64,000 nt of DNA from Phytopythium helicoides (lineage: Eukaryota; Oomycota; Peronosporomycetes; Pythiales; Pythiaceae). The notes beneath the pieces were generated by a model. The model was given only the letters and a program-made list of their open reading frames with translations, searched no databases and was not told where the DNA came from. Below, one piece after another: positions 1 to 9,444 of this stretch. The stretch is from NCBI GenBank assembly GCA_024867545.1, contig JANFNE010000003.1, positions 248,001-312,000 on the forward strand, read 5' to 3'. Position numbers and translations under genes: made by a program. Numbering within the stretch: the first letter of the stretch is position 1; each line of letters opens with the position of its first letter.

Positions 1-3000
1 CGAAATATATTAAGTGAAGAGCAAGAGGCTATGCGGGACCAAGAAGGCTCGTCAAATCGCATGGCTGATGTCTCGACGCGCGGAAGCCTTTTGATTCGCA
101 TGGACCTAGACTCTCTAGAGAGCCATGCGAACTTGATGACAGAGCCCACAAACATGCAGCTGTGTTACTGCCTCTTGCAAAACACTAATGAATTGCACAT
201 CCGAGTCATTGACGACGGCGATAAGTCTTGGCGATTCAACGTCCACTCTACACGCGCGTGGCATCCTACTTCCAGCGCATCACCTGTTGCGCTTTCGAGG
301 CCGTGCCGATTTCCGTTTCAGATTTTGACAGACCAACGGTTTGTTGTAAGTTGTGGAGCCGCATCAGACTATAGAGCGAGCCAAGTGGATCCACCAGATT
401 CGCTTGGGAGCGGAACAAGCGATGGCGCTCGAGATGCCTCGAAGAACAGCTCTTAGAGGTCAAGGAAGAATTGAAAGTTCGCACTCAGGTGCCTCAGACG
501 GCACCAACAATCTCTTCTCGAAGTATTGGACCACGTTCAAACTCTGTCTACATTCCGTCGCAAGTACAACCCCAAGCCGAGGAAGTTGAAGACGGAGTGA
601 CCAAAGGATTGGTGGATTTCCAACTAGCAGGATTGCAGGATAAAATACCTCACGTTACAGAGGCAGAGCGTCGATATGTCATTTTGAGTGAGCGCGGCCA
701 GATCAATGTCTTCGAAAGCGAACTTGCAGTCTCAGATCGTCCACCTGTGTACAAAGGTCAAGTTCTGGACTTTGCTGTATCAACGAAAGCGGCTCAGTCG
801 GGAAACTCTCCACAGCGCCATCTATTGAAGCTATTTGGTCGAGATTTTTCGTCATTGGTAGCTCAAACTGTGCACCCGTTGTCAGTCATTGTTCGAGACA
901 CACTATCTGGGCCAACAGCAGCACGAGCTGGCTACTTCTTCCCTTCGTCTCAAGAGGAACGTGATCTATGGCTCACAGCACTGAATAGCTGTATTGGCAT
1001 TCAGAAAGGGCGAAGCACTGCTTGCAGACGAAAAAGTGATTCTTGCTTTAGAACAGGAAGACAAACCTTCAGATTCTCCTACTAACGAATTAACAATCGG
1101 TGCTACGGGAGAACCCCCTGCCAATATGGATGACAACGAGGGCAAACCTACTCCAAGCAATTTCCCAGGCGCCGTAATGGAAGGGTTGCTTATCCCCTGG
1201 AGCTCCAAAAGCCCATCGAGTTTAGTAAAAGGAGCCAAAACAAAAGTCCCCGAACCGCTCTTTGTGGTTCTAGGTTGGGTCCAGGCTTGATGGGATTTGT
1301 ATCTCAAGATGCTGCAGTGGGTGAGAGCAAGGATGTATCCAAACCAGTGATAGACGTCGAGATAACTCATGTTACAGACTGGGAGGCCCCGCGCTCGACT
1401 ATTGGAAGTGATAGAGATTTCCCTCTCGAGAGCCTGGGCTTTAGAGTTGATGCATTGGCACCTGGTGGCACAACTGGTTCGCAACGGAGCTTTACTTTGC
1501 TGCCCCAAACGTCTCGCCAAGAGAGATTGGATCCGAATGATCCGCCAGGAAGTAGAGTTTGCATTGGCTGAGCGCTACTTGGACGAGGACGCACAAACCT
1601 TTCGCACGACTTGTGGCTCAAGATTTGAATGCAAAAGCTCATGCTCAGGCGGATACTGGATCAAAAATCGAGGGCTATGTGCGCGTTCGCCACCACTTCC
1701 TTGGTGCTATGTGGCGTGAGAGGTACCTGGTACTCAGAGGCAGTCGAATAATAGTTTATACTACCGCTCGGGATGCTGCAGTTGACGAGCTCTCCAAGAA
1801 AGCGATTCGAGGCGCATGAGGTTGTTAGTGCAGCCAAATGGACCCCCGTTGCAGGAGGTGGCAGTGGTCGTGGAGGGGATCGGCGCTACGGATTTCGAAT
1901 TAACAACGAAGACGGAGGTTACTTGGAGTGCACTGTCAGTTCAGAAACCGAGGCTCGCATGTGGATGGATGCCGTATTGTCAGCTTCTTCTGTGGATAAA
2001 TCCAAGTCAGGATTGCCAAAGTGGCTAAATCGCGATCCCGCACTGCCATTTATCAGCGGAGCCACCATGGAAGGCTACTTGCTCTTAAAGGATCGAGTAA
2101 AGCGCAGCCGATTTGCACCGTTATCGACTCTATCCACTCGTAGCTGGAAGTCACGCTATTGCGTCTCATGGGTACACACTTGCTGCTGTATGATAACCAA
2201 AAAGAGGCTATATCAAGCGATATGAGCGCAGATACCGAGTGAGGTAAAGCCCCCACTTTCCGTGTACGAAGTGACCAGCGCCGTCATTTTCGAGTCTGGC
2301 AAGCTAACTGGCGCAGACCGGGCAAGTGAAGCTGATACATCAATAAGCGAGTTCGAACTGGAGTCGGATGCCGTCAAATTTACTTTTTGTGTCAGCATTG
2401 GTGGCGAGCTACGAGCCAAAGCTCAGTCAACGCTTGAGCGCAAGCGTTGGATAAATGCAGTGGAGGATGCGCTTGCTCAAGCTGCGGCGTGTGTTGACGA
2501 GATCGTTCGAGTTGCCCAAACGCAACAAGATCGAGCAGTTGTTCAGGAACAGGTAAAAACCAAGCTTTTACAAGTCCAGACTGATGCATTGCGTCAGTCT
2601 ATACTTCTAAAGGAGGCACTCCAATTTACAGCTACGGACAACGACGTCACAAGCGATGAGTCCGATTCTGACAAATACTACGAATCCGATAGTGGAGAAA
2701 ACGCAATGGAGAGCAATGCTCTTCGGCAGCGCTCCAAGTCGGATTATCTTGATCGCAGTCCCGAAAGCTCTCCAATGCGTCGTAAGATTCGCTTCAGGCG
2801 CGCCTCCTTTTTCGTTTCCCCAGGGAGAAGCAAGACAAAAGGACGCAACCAAGAACAAAAGTGACAGCACCGACTCTTGGACAGCTTTGGCATCAGTCTC
2901 AAATCTCTTCACTTGCTTTTTACGATGCTTTCCTCCATCAGAAGTACCCCACGACCGCGTAAAACCGGCAAATAGCAGGCGAAGTATCGCTCCACTGGGT

Positions 3001-3099
3001 GTACCTGGGTTTCCATCAGCAGCGGCACTCGCAAACCCTCTATACGAATGCGACTACTACAAAGACGACGGGTACGATCCGGATCAAACAAGGTGGTGA
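1..3099 (+). pseudogene. Multi-PH-domain protein, frameshifted, 5' end outside window
   Basis: Successive reading frames carry pieces of at least four or five pleckstrin-homology domains, which normally bind phosphoinositides or proteins at membranes. Hallmarks are strands like 'WRERYLVLRGSRIIVYTT' and 'MEGYLLLKDRVKRS', and C-terminal Trp helices such as 'ERAKWIHQIRLGAEQA', 'EERDLWLTALNSC', 'EARMWMDAVLSAS' and 'LERKRWINAVEDAL'. The frame changes near 372, 437, 1000, 1272, 1530, 1610, 1805, 2165, 2245 and 2830. Across each point the homology continues in a new frame without any GT..AG intron, so these are small indels. The frame is open to base 1, so the gene begins upstream. The tail after the last PH piece is Ser/Asp-rich and ends at 3099. 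Ten lesions in 3 kb next to intact genes argue for a genuine pseudogene, although assembly error cannot be excluded. Confidence 0.75.
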
Positions 3100-3299
3100 G
3101 TGAATACAAAGTAGACACACCACGTCGACATCAACGAAATATTGGTGAGAGGGTAAATCTGAATTATTATAGTGCAATCTTCAACATTGGAAGTCTCTTT
3201 GTGCCTTTCATCGATTTGTCTCCGACGTTTCCATCCCTGCCCCCGACAGCTTCGATCTTGCTCACTAGACATTCTTCGCTCTCAAGATCAAGTGGCTCC

Positions 3300-4643
3300 A
3301 TGAACTCGACGACAAGAAGCAGCCCCACCAACCTTCTCCGTGAGCTCAAGCTGCTCGGCGCCAAGCCCAAAAGCTGCCTCTTCGCCTGCGGAGGAACCAC
3401 CACACTCAACAAAAACATCCACCTGCGCTATACCAAGCACGCCAACGACCCCGATGCCGTCTCGTCGATCCAATTCCCGACCGATCCAGACAATGGGAAC
3501 ACCAAAATGGCACACCTGATAGCTGCATGCGACCAAGCCACCTTCGGCAAGGGAGACGAGCTCGTACTCGATCTCAACTACCGCGCCGCGTTCTCCTTGC
3601 CATTCGAGGACCGCTGGACGACGAGCTTGGACTTGGCGGAGACGGACATCTTGAGTCAGGTGAAGTCGGTGTTGGCTCCAGACGTCGTGAAGGTTCGCGC
3701 TCGACCGTACAAGTTGAACATCTACAAGGAGGGCGGATTCTTCAAGGCGCACCAGGACACACCCCGAGGGAGCGACATGTTCGGGACGTTGGTGGTGTGC
3801 TTGCCGTCAGCTTTTGTGGGTGGTGAGTTCGAGGTGGAGCACAAGAGAGTGAAGGAGGTGTTTGCTTGGGGTGGAGAAGGTGGTGGAGAGTGTGCTGGTA
3901 GCAGTGCGTCTGGGACGTCGTCGTCGTCAGGGTCGACTGTGCAGTGGTGTGCGTTCTACTCGGACTGCACACACCAGGTGTTGGAGGTGAAGCGTGGGTA
4001 TCGAGTGACGTTGACGTACTTGTTGGAGAGCGACTCGAGGGAGACGCGTCTTCCGTTGAGCGTGTCTGCGAGTCCATTTGTGGTGAAGTTGGAGGAGTTG
4101 ATCAAGCGGATGAAAGCGATGGACTCGAAGGGTTATTTGGGTTTTGCGCTTGAGAATGATTACAAAGTGGAGGAGTTGTCTTCGGATCCTGTGCTGAAAG
4201 GCTTCGATCGTTTTCTTGAGTGTGCTCTGAAGTCTCTGGGATTCGAACCGATTGTAGTGCCGGTCTTCTTGGCAGCCGCTAAAACTAGCAAAAGGAAAGG
4301 CACAAGCGAAGACAACGAGAATAGTAGCCATGTGGATTGCGATGAAGATGAATGGTCTAGTTTTGATCGTCGGCTCTACAGCAATGGAATTACTGCCCAG
4401 GCTGCTGAAACGTGTGAAAACTATCTTAGCAGCTGGTCAGGTTTTCTCTATCCTAACAGTGGAAATATGATCGGCTACGGGGACATTGAAAGTGACTGTC
4501 TTGGAGCTGACAATATCAGGGAAGTTCGTTGGATTGTTCGCCCAAACGACATGAAGTTTGCTAGACCCGTGGCACAGGGAGATTCGAGTGATGTGGTTAT
4601 GGTGAATTACTACGCTGCTGCTGCTTTCCTCGTGGAACTCTGA
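3300..4643 (+). CDS. 2-oxoglutarate/Fe(II)-dependent oxygenase (prolyl-4-hydroxylase-like)
   Basis: A 447-residue protein. The ATG at 3300 is chosen because the paralog at 13282 starts at the equivalent residue (M-x-S-T-T-R-S-S); the frame is open further upstream. The jelly-roll iron site is visible: H151-Q-D153 in 'FFKAHQDTPRG', the distal His225 in 'DCTHQVLEVKRGYR', and the 2-oxoglutarate-binding Arg235 ten residues later. This family couples 2OG decarboxylation to hydroxylation of a substrate that cannot be deduced here. A Gly/Ser-rich insert ('GGEGGG..GTSSSSGS') lies between the two iron-ligand segments. No signal peptide or membrane segment is evident. The first ~330 residues are nearly identical to the inverted paralog, but the last ~110 differ strongly. 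No intron is needed. Confidence 0.85.
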   Translation: MNSTTRSSPTNLLRELKLLGAKPKSCLFACGGTTTLNKNIHLRYTKHANDPDAVSSIQFPTDPDNGNTKMAHLIAACDQATFGKGDELVLDLNYRAAFSLPFEDRWTTSLDLAETDILSQVKSVLAPDVVKVRARPYKLNIYKEGGFFKAHQDTPRGSDMFGTLVVCLPSAFVGGEFEVEHKRVKEVFAWGGEGGGECAGSSASGTSSSSGSTVQWCAFYSDCTHQVLEVKRGYRVTLTYLLESDSRETRLPLSVSASPFVVKLEELIKRMKAMDSKGYLGFALENDYKVEELSSDPVLKGFDRFLECALKSLGFEPIVVPVFLAAAKTSKRKGTSEDNENSSHVDCDEDEWSSFDRRLYSNGITAQAAETCENYLSSWSGFLYPNSGNMIGYGDIESDCLGADNIREVRWIVRPNDMKFARPVAQGDSSDVVMVNYYAAAAFLVEL

Positions 4644-5072
4644 TAGCTCTGTGCTCGCCCTCGGGTTTTGGAGGAATACATATTTTTGGTATCATGAACT
4701 ATCATGAACTTTCATTTTCGTTTGATTCATCTTCTCGGTGCTTGTGTAAGTATAGTGCACGCGAAAACAACGCTGAGCAAACGATGCGGACCCCAATTCC
4801 AAAATAGACAAGGAAACAGATGAGATTGTCAGCTTGAACTTGCTTAGTCTATTTTTGTGGTGATAGCAATTTTAAGAATCCGAGTATAAAGTGGTGTGAG
4901 CTCCGCTTCATCGCATGAACGAACATCGTCCAGTCTTGTTTGTGGGATGAGAAACTGACTTCATCGGAAAACCATCGATCGAGTCACTGTACTCAGCGCA
5001 AGTATCTAAATTTGAATTGTAAAGGTGATCTTCTTGGTTCGACCGCACTTTCAGTTTGCCTTCTCACGCGCA
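4644..5072 (+). other. Intergenic, 3' flank of oxygenase and 5' flank of TM gene
   Basis: About 430 bases between two same-strand genes. It is AT-richer than its flanks, with a short direct repeat 'atgaactatc' near 4694-4715. No RNA gene or coding similarity was seen. It must hold the oxygenase 3' UTR and the promoter of the next gene. Confidence 0.5.
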
Positions 5073-7295
5073 ATGACAATGAGACGTGAATACTCATACT
5101 GGAGGAGCAAGTTTCGTCCTGTCATCGTAGCTGCAAGTGTTGCTCTGGTTGGACGAGTCGTGATTGCTCCTCTCCTGTTATTAGCGCTAGTGACGAGCAC
5201 CAAATACCTGTCAAACGCTACCGTTCTCATTGGGACTGATCACAGCTACTTCGCTTACAGCCAACTTGACCCGGTCATGCGCGGTGGATGTCGAGGGTGT
5301 CACAAAGGGTGCGCCAGAGCCTTCGTGAGACTCACACATTTCAACGGAACCAGCGTGCTCAGCAAACCAGCATACGAGGACATGTTTTCCATTCCCGACG
5401 ACGGATGGGACTTCAGTGTGCTCAGCTCCGAAGCATCCGAGCTTGCGATATCCATGGATGCAGACCAAGACACCACGTGCATGAGTGGCGTGAACGAGTG
5501 GGGGTCGCCAGTCACCACCATCGCTGCATCCGTGGATCGGATCCTACACTTGATAGCTGTACTCAACCTGGAACCGTCTATTGCTCCTCAAATGATGCTA
5601 GAGCTTCAGAATGCTGCCGATCCGGACACACAAATATGTGATACTCGCTGGGTGATCGAGTCACACTTGAGATTGTACAAGTTCCAAGCCGTGGCAAAGA
5701 CGCTCGACTACTCGTCTTTCGCGATAGGAGACCTATCCATCTTCCCAGAGTACACCGAATGTCGCGGGAACTTGCCCAACGTTGGGATCGTCGGCGAGAG
5801 ACTCGCGCTGAGAACGGGGAGAGAAGATCCACTCGAGATCGTTCCGGAACTGCTACAATTGTTCCCATACGCATTCACAAGCGACCTCCCTAAAGTGTCT
5901 CGCCTCGTTCCCGCCAGTGGGACTCATTATCCTGTCTCCGAGGTGGTTCAACCCATGTTTCGAGCCTATTACGGTGGATGTCGAGTCCGTGCAGTGAATA
6001 CGTCTGGCATTTATGTTGAGGATGCGTGTGTGTTGCAGTCGCACTGGGAGAACTATGGCCTTCTCATCCAGTACCCGGAGGATATTCCGGTGTGCTCGGC
6101 GACGGACATCTGCATTCACAACTACTATTCCTCCTTGTGGGAGTTTTTCACCTACGTGGATCCCGTCGTCGACGGACGAGTCGTCGTACTCGTCAACTCG
6201 TTTCGTCTTCGATATGCCGACAATGTTGGTGTGAGCGTGCTACCTGGTGTGGTGGTCGCTCAGATTCTCGTCATGGGGATCGTGTGTCTCTATCAGACCA
6301 TCTCTCATCGCAAGAACTGTCTGTCCGTCCGTCTTGTGCAGATATGGGTGTATCGGTGCCAGAACGGTCGCATGCAAGTGGTCTACTTGGCTCAGGTCAC
6401 CTACCACCTCGCCTACAACTCGGATCTGTATTTCCTCGGACTTACCACCGGCACATTGTCGGTCGAATCTGCGATCAATCTGACACTCAGCTTCTTCGCG
6501 CTCTCGTACTCGTTCATCAACCTGGTGAAGGCCCGTATGGGGAAGCAGCGACTGGACCGGCATTTCCGGATGACGTGGGAGATTCTGCAGTTGGTCGTTG
6601 CTGCTGCTTTCGGGACTCTATTGTATACGTATCGTGTCACTTCTGTTGCTGCGGTGATGGATTACAATGGGGAGTTGCTGCGTAAGACGACGGCTCGAGG
6701 CGCAAAACTGTGCGGCATTCAAGATTCGTGCATCGTGTTTACTGTGAATCTGGTGTTTCTAGCGGCTATTGTTGGGTTGGTTTTGGCTTTAGTCCCTCAA
6801 GTGATTGCACTGGTACTGGACAACTGCAATCGACATCACAAGGGCTCAAACGTACTTATAGTCGTTCAACCTTCGGGGAAGCATAGTGCGAAGCATTTGA
6901 GTAACCCTACAGTGGACATAACGAAGTTGAGACTGACAAGTTTTGAGCGCGAGTGTCTTGGTTCTCCTTTTAGTGAGCTCTTCGTTGACTGTGATGACTT
7001 TGCCTACGAGATATCTTCCGACGACACACGTTTGTCAAGTGTGGATGCTGTGCTGCTTTGCGGATTCCTATACCACGGTGACTACCTGTACAAGGCTGGT
7101 GATGTGATGCTACTCTTGCTTTCACGCATGCTACCTCTATCCATACTACGCACGTTCAATATCGTGTTTTTGCGTTGGCATCTCGATCCCAAATCCAGAA
7201 CGGTTAGCCATCCTCTTGCATGTCCATGGTACAAAGCAAGCATAGAGTCGGTGCACACCACGTACGCCAAATCTATCAAAACATGCTCTACTTGA
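5073..7295 (+). CDS. Multi-TM protein with large Cys-containing ectodomain, copy 1
   Basis: Intron-free, 740 residues from the ATG at 5073; the frame opens slightly upstream only at a GTG. The family is not recognised by name. One N-terminal membrane segment ('VIVAASVALVGRVVIAPLLL') is followed by a ~350-residue soluble, probably luminal or extracellular domain with a 'CRGCHKGC' cluster and conserved Cys and Asn-X-Ser/Thr sites. About five further hydrophobic segments follow, for example 'VLPGVVVAQILVMGIVCLY' and 'VNLVFLAAIVGLVLALVPQV', then a ~150-residue cytosolic-looking tail. The topology (anchor, ectodomain, TM bundle, tail) suits a receptor or transporter, but no function can be assigned. 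It is almost identical to the gene at 9445, except for the extreme N-terminus, one loop after the last TM and the C-terminal tail. Confidence 0.8.
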   Translation: MTMRREYSYWRSKFRPVIVAASVALVGRVVIAPLLLLALVTSTKYLSNATVLIGTDHSYFAYSQLDPVMRGGCRGCHKGCARAFVRLTHFNGTSVLSKPAYEDMFSIPDDGWDFSVLSSEASELAISMDADQDTTCMSGVNEWGSPVTTIAASVDRILHLIAVLNLEPSIAPQMMLELQNAADPDTQICDTRWVIESHLRLYKFQAVAKTLDYSSFAIGDLSIFPEYTECRGNLPNVGIVGERLALRTGREDPLEIVPELLQLFPYAFTSDLPKVSRLVPASGTHYPVSEVVQPMFRAYYGGCRVRAVNTSGIYVEDACVLQSHWENYGLLIQYPEDIPVCSATDICIHNYYSSLWEFFTYVDPVVDGRVVVLVNSFRLRYADNVGVSVLPGVVVAQILVMGIVCLYQTISHRKNCLSVRLVQIWVYRCQNGRMQVVYLAQVTYHLAYNSDLYFLGLTTGTLSVESAINLTLSFFALSYSFINLVKARMGKQRLDRHFRMTWEILQLVVAAAFGTLLYTYRVTSVAAVMDYNGELLRKTTARGAKLCGIQDSCIVFTVNLVFLAAIVGLVLALVPQVIALVLDNCNRHHKGSNVLIVVQPSGKHSAKHLSNPTVDITKLRLTSFERECLGSPFSELFVDCDDFAYEISSDDTRLSSVDAVLLCGFLYHGDYLYKAGDVMLLLLSRMLPLSILRTFNIVFLRWHLDPKSRTVSHPLACPWYKASIESVHTTYAKSIKTCST

Positions 7296-7878
7296 AATTG
7301 TCTGGTGTGAAGTCATCAATGGCACCATCTCTCGGGTTCAATTCTCTTCTTCACACCGAGATGTGAGCGGATTTGCAATTGGCAGAGCATCTCTAACGAA
7401 CAGCGAGACCATGTCAGCAGATGAGTCTCCCTTCTCCTGTGCCCGTACCCAACGAGCATCAAACTCATGAAAGCACCGCAAACGCTGAGCTGAAAACCTT
7501 TGGTTCCGCAACAGCGAAACCCTCAAATTGTCCGTGGCAGTCCCGAGTTGCATATTCACAACATGGAATTGCCCATGTGATACACAATTCGCGATCTTGA
7601 GAGACTTATTGTCGGAAACAGCGCCTCCCACTTCCGCGAGTCCTCATGGGGAAGCATTCCGGCCCGGGGCAAACGCAAGAAGCCGAGCAGCGCCATCCAC
7701 TTTCCTACAGTACGACCCGACAGTAATCTCGCACGACGATTGTTCCACTGACGTGGCACGTTTCAGCCAACCACCGGAGGCCGCTGACGTCACAACCGCC
7801 GCCCATCTCCCTTCTGCCCCTCGAGTGGATCCGCTCGCCTTCTCGTCGCACTTTGCATCGTGCGTCCTCCCTCGCCCC
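7296..7878 (+). other. Intergenic / 5' region of hydrolase gene
   Basis: 583 bases. The hydrolase frame stays open upstream to about 7528 but has no ATG before 7879, and that stretch has no recognisable domain. An upstream exon or non-ATG extension is possible. No RNA gene or repeat was identified. Confidence 0.4.
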
Positions 7879-9192
7879 ATGCTGAGCTCGCTGTCACCTC
7901 ACGAGTGCGTCCCTGCAGCTCTCCATGAGCTTTGCGAGCTCCAAAAGCTGGAACTCGAGTCGCTAACGTGTGTCAATCGCAGCAACTACGCGGCTTCGCT
8001 CGCCATCGCAGCGCTCGTGTCGGCGCTCGCGCTCATGCTGGCGAGGACGGCGACGTCGGCGCTGAGCCATCGACGCATCGTCTGCGGTCGCTCGGCGCTC
8101 AACGACTTCGTCTCCGAGGTGCGTCGGCTTTGGATTTGGGTGGTTGGACCATCGGAGAAGCTGACTGAGGGAATGGGTGGACCGCAGCGACTGAGGCCGA
8201 CGCTCGACAAGTACTCGCCCACGTGGTGGGCCAACGCGCACGTGCAGGTGGTGCTGACCTTCTTGGTCCCCCAGGCGTCGATCGAGTACGACCGCGAGCT
8301 GCTCGAACTGAGCGACGGGGGATGTGTGGCCCTTGACTGGGCTCTCCCCAAGCAGACGGAGCCGGATGCTCCGATTGTCGTCGTCATGCACGGACTCACG
8401 GGGTGCAGTGCGAGCATGCGCTCGCTGTGCGCGTCTGCGCTCGAGCGTGGATACCGCCCGGTTGTGTTCAACAAGCGAGGCCATGGGGGTGTCAAGCTGT
8501 CGACGCCAAAGCTGCAGCCGTTTGGGTGCGTCCGCGACCTGGACCAGGCCCTCGACCGCATCCAGGAGCAGTTCCCGAACGCCCCGCTCTATGGCGTGGG
8601 TTTCTCAGCAGGCTCTGGACTCCTCTGCTCTTACTTGGGGGAGAAGGGTGACGACTCGCGTCTGCGTGCTGGGGCTCTCGTGTCGCCTGGTTACAACGCG
8701 CTCGAGCTCTTCTGCGGCGGCAAGATCCACCCATTCTACAACTACCTCATGACGCACAGCCTCCGGCAGTTTCTATCGAAACATGAAAACGAGCTGCGAG
8801 GCACAGTTGACGTCGACAGAGCACTCAAGGCGACCAGCATCAAGGAATTCGACGAGCACGTGTACATGACCATGCACGGCTACTCCGATATTGATTCCTA
8901 CTGGGAGCACAATAACCCCATGCGCGATGTCCACGACATCAAGCGTCCACTTCTGAGCTTAAACGCACTGGATGACCCTGTGTGCACCCGCGAGAACATC
9001 GCGTACGATGTGTTTGAAGACAATCCGCTCTGTATGTTGGTCGAGACGGCTGCTGGAAGTCACTGTGCATTCTTCGAAGGCCATCTCCGCCTCAAGTCCT
9101 GGGCCAACGACTTTGCCGTCGAGTACCTCGACTATGTGCGAGAGTTTGAAGCATCAAAAGGCACCACCAAGGGTGAGGCCATCGCTGGCTAG
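7879..9192 (+). CDS. Alpha/beta hydrolase of the ABHD1/ABHD3 (YheT) type
   Basis: 437 residues from the first in-frame ATG. An N-terminal hydrophobic anchor ('YAASLAIAALVSALALMLA', about residues 35-55) precedes the hydrolase fold. Family landmarks are in order: the oxyanion motif 'VVVMHGLTG', the nucleophile elbow 'GVGFSAGSG' with Ser243, the acid in 'LNALDDPVC', and the catalytic His in 'GSHCAFFEG'. Members of this membrane-anchored group are esterases or phospholipases acting on lipids, in animals including medium-chain and oxidised phosphatidylcholines. The exact substrate here is inference. The length suits the ABHD1/3 group (about 400-440). The gene sits alone between two copies of an unrelated TM family, so the neighbourhood adds no functional clue. 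Confidence 0.87.
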   Translation: MLSSLSPHECVPAALHELCELQKLELESLTCVNRSNYAASLAIAALVSALALMLARTATSALSHRRIVCGRSALNDFVSEVRRLWIWVVGPSEKLTEGMGGPQRLRPTLDKYSPTWWANAHVQVVLTFLVPQASIEYDRELLELSDGGCVALDWALPKQTEPDAPIVVVMHGLTGCSASMRSLCASALERGYRPVVFNKRGHGGVKLSTPKLQPFGCVRDLDQALDRIQEQFPNAPLYGVGFSAGSGLLCSYLGEKGDDSRLRAGALVSPGYNALELFCGGKIHPFYNYLMTHSLRQFLSKHENELRGTVDVDRALKATSIKEFDEHVYMTMHGYSDIDSYWEHNNPMRDVHDIKRPLLSLNALDDPVCTRENIAYDVFEDNPLCMLVETAAGSHCAFFEGHLRLKSWANDFAVEYLDYVREFEASKGTTKGEAIAG

Positions 9193-9444
9193 CATGCCTT
9201 ACAGATGCTCTTATGGGTCGTTCGTGTACCTCTATAAACTTGAATAAAGCAAGTGTTTCGTGTTCTGTCAGCTTCGAAGAAATCGAAAAGCAACCTTTTT
9301 GTTTCGTATCTCAGCAACTTGAATGCACACAATTGAGGGCAAGGTTCCCTCAGCATCGTTCGCATTGCTTGGTGTTCTCGGGTAGATAAATTTGGAGATT
9401 GGACCTAACACGTGGTATTGGACGAAATGGCCAACTGACCTGTC

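Noticed and set aside
344..372. GTAAGT..TAG segment in the PH gene as an intron
   Set aside because: It would be only 29 bases, far shorter than the 58-115 bp introns elsewhere, and the PH sequence continues through it.
5046..5060. Possible oomycete Inr/FPR core promoter ('cactttcagtttgcc') before the TM gene
   Set aside because: It matches the remembered consensus with mismatches, and similar near-matches occur upstream of other genes at varied distances, so it is not a confident site.
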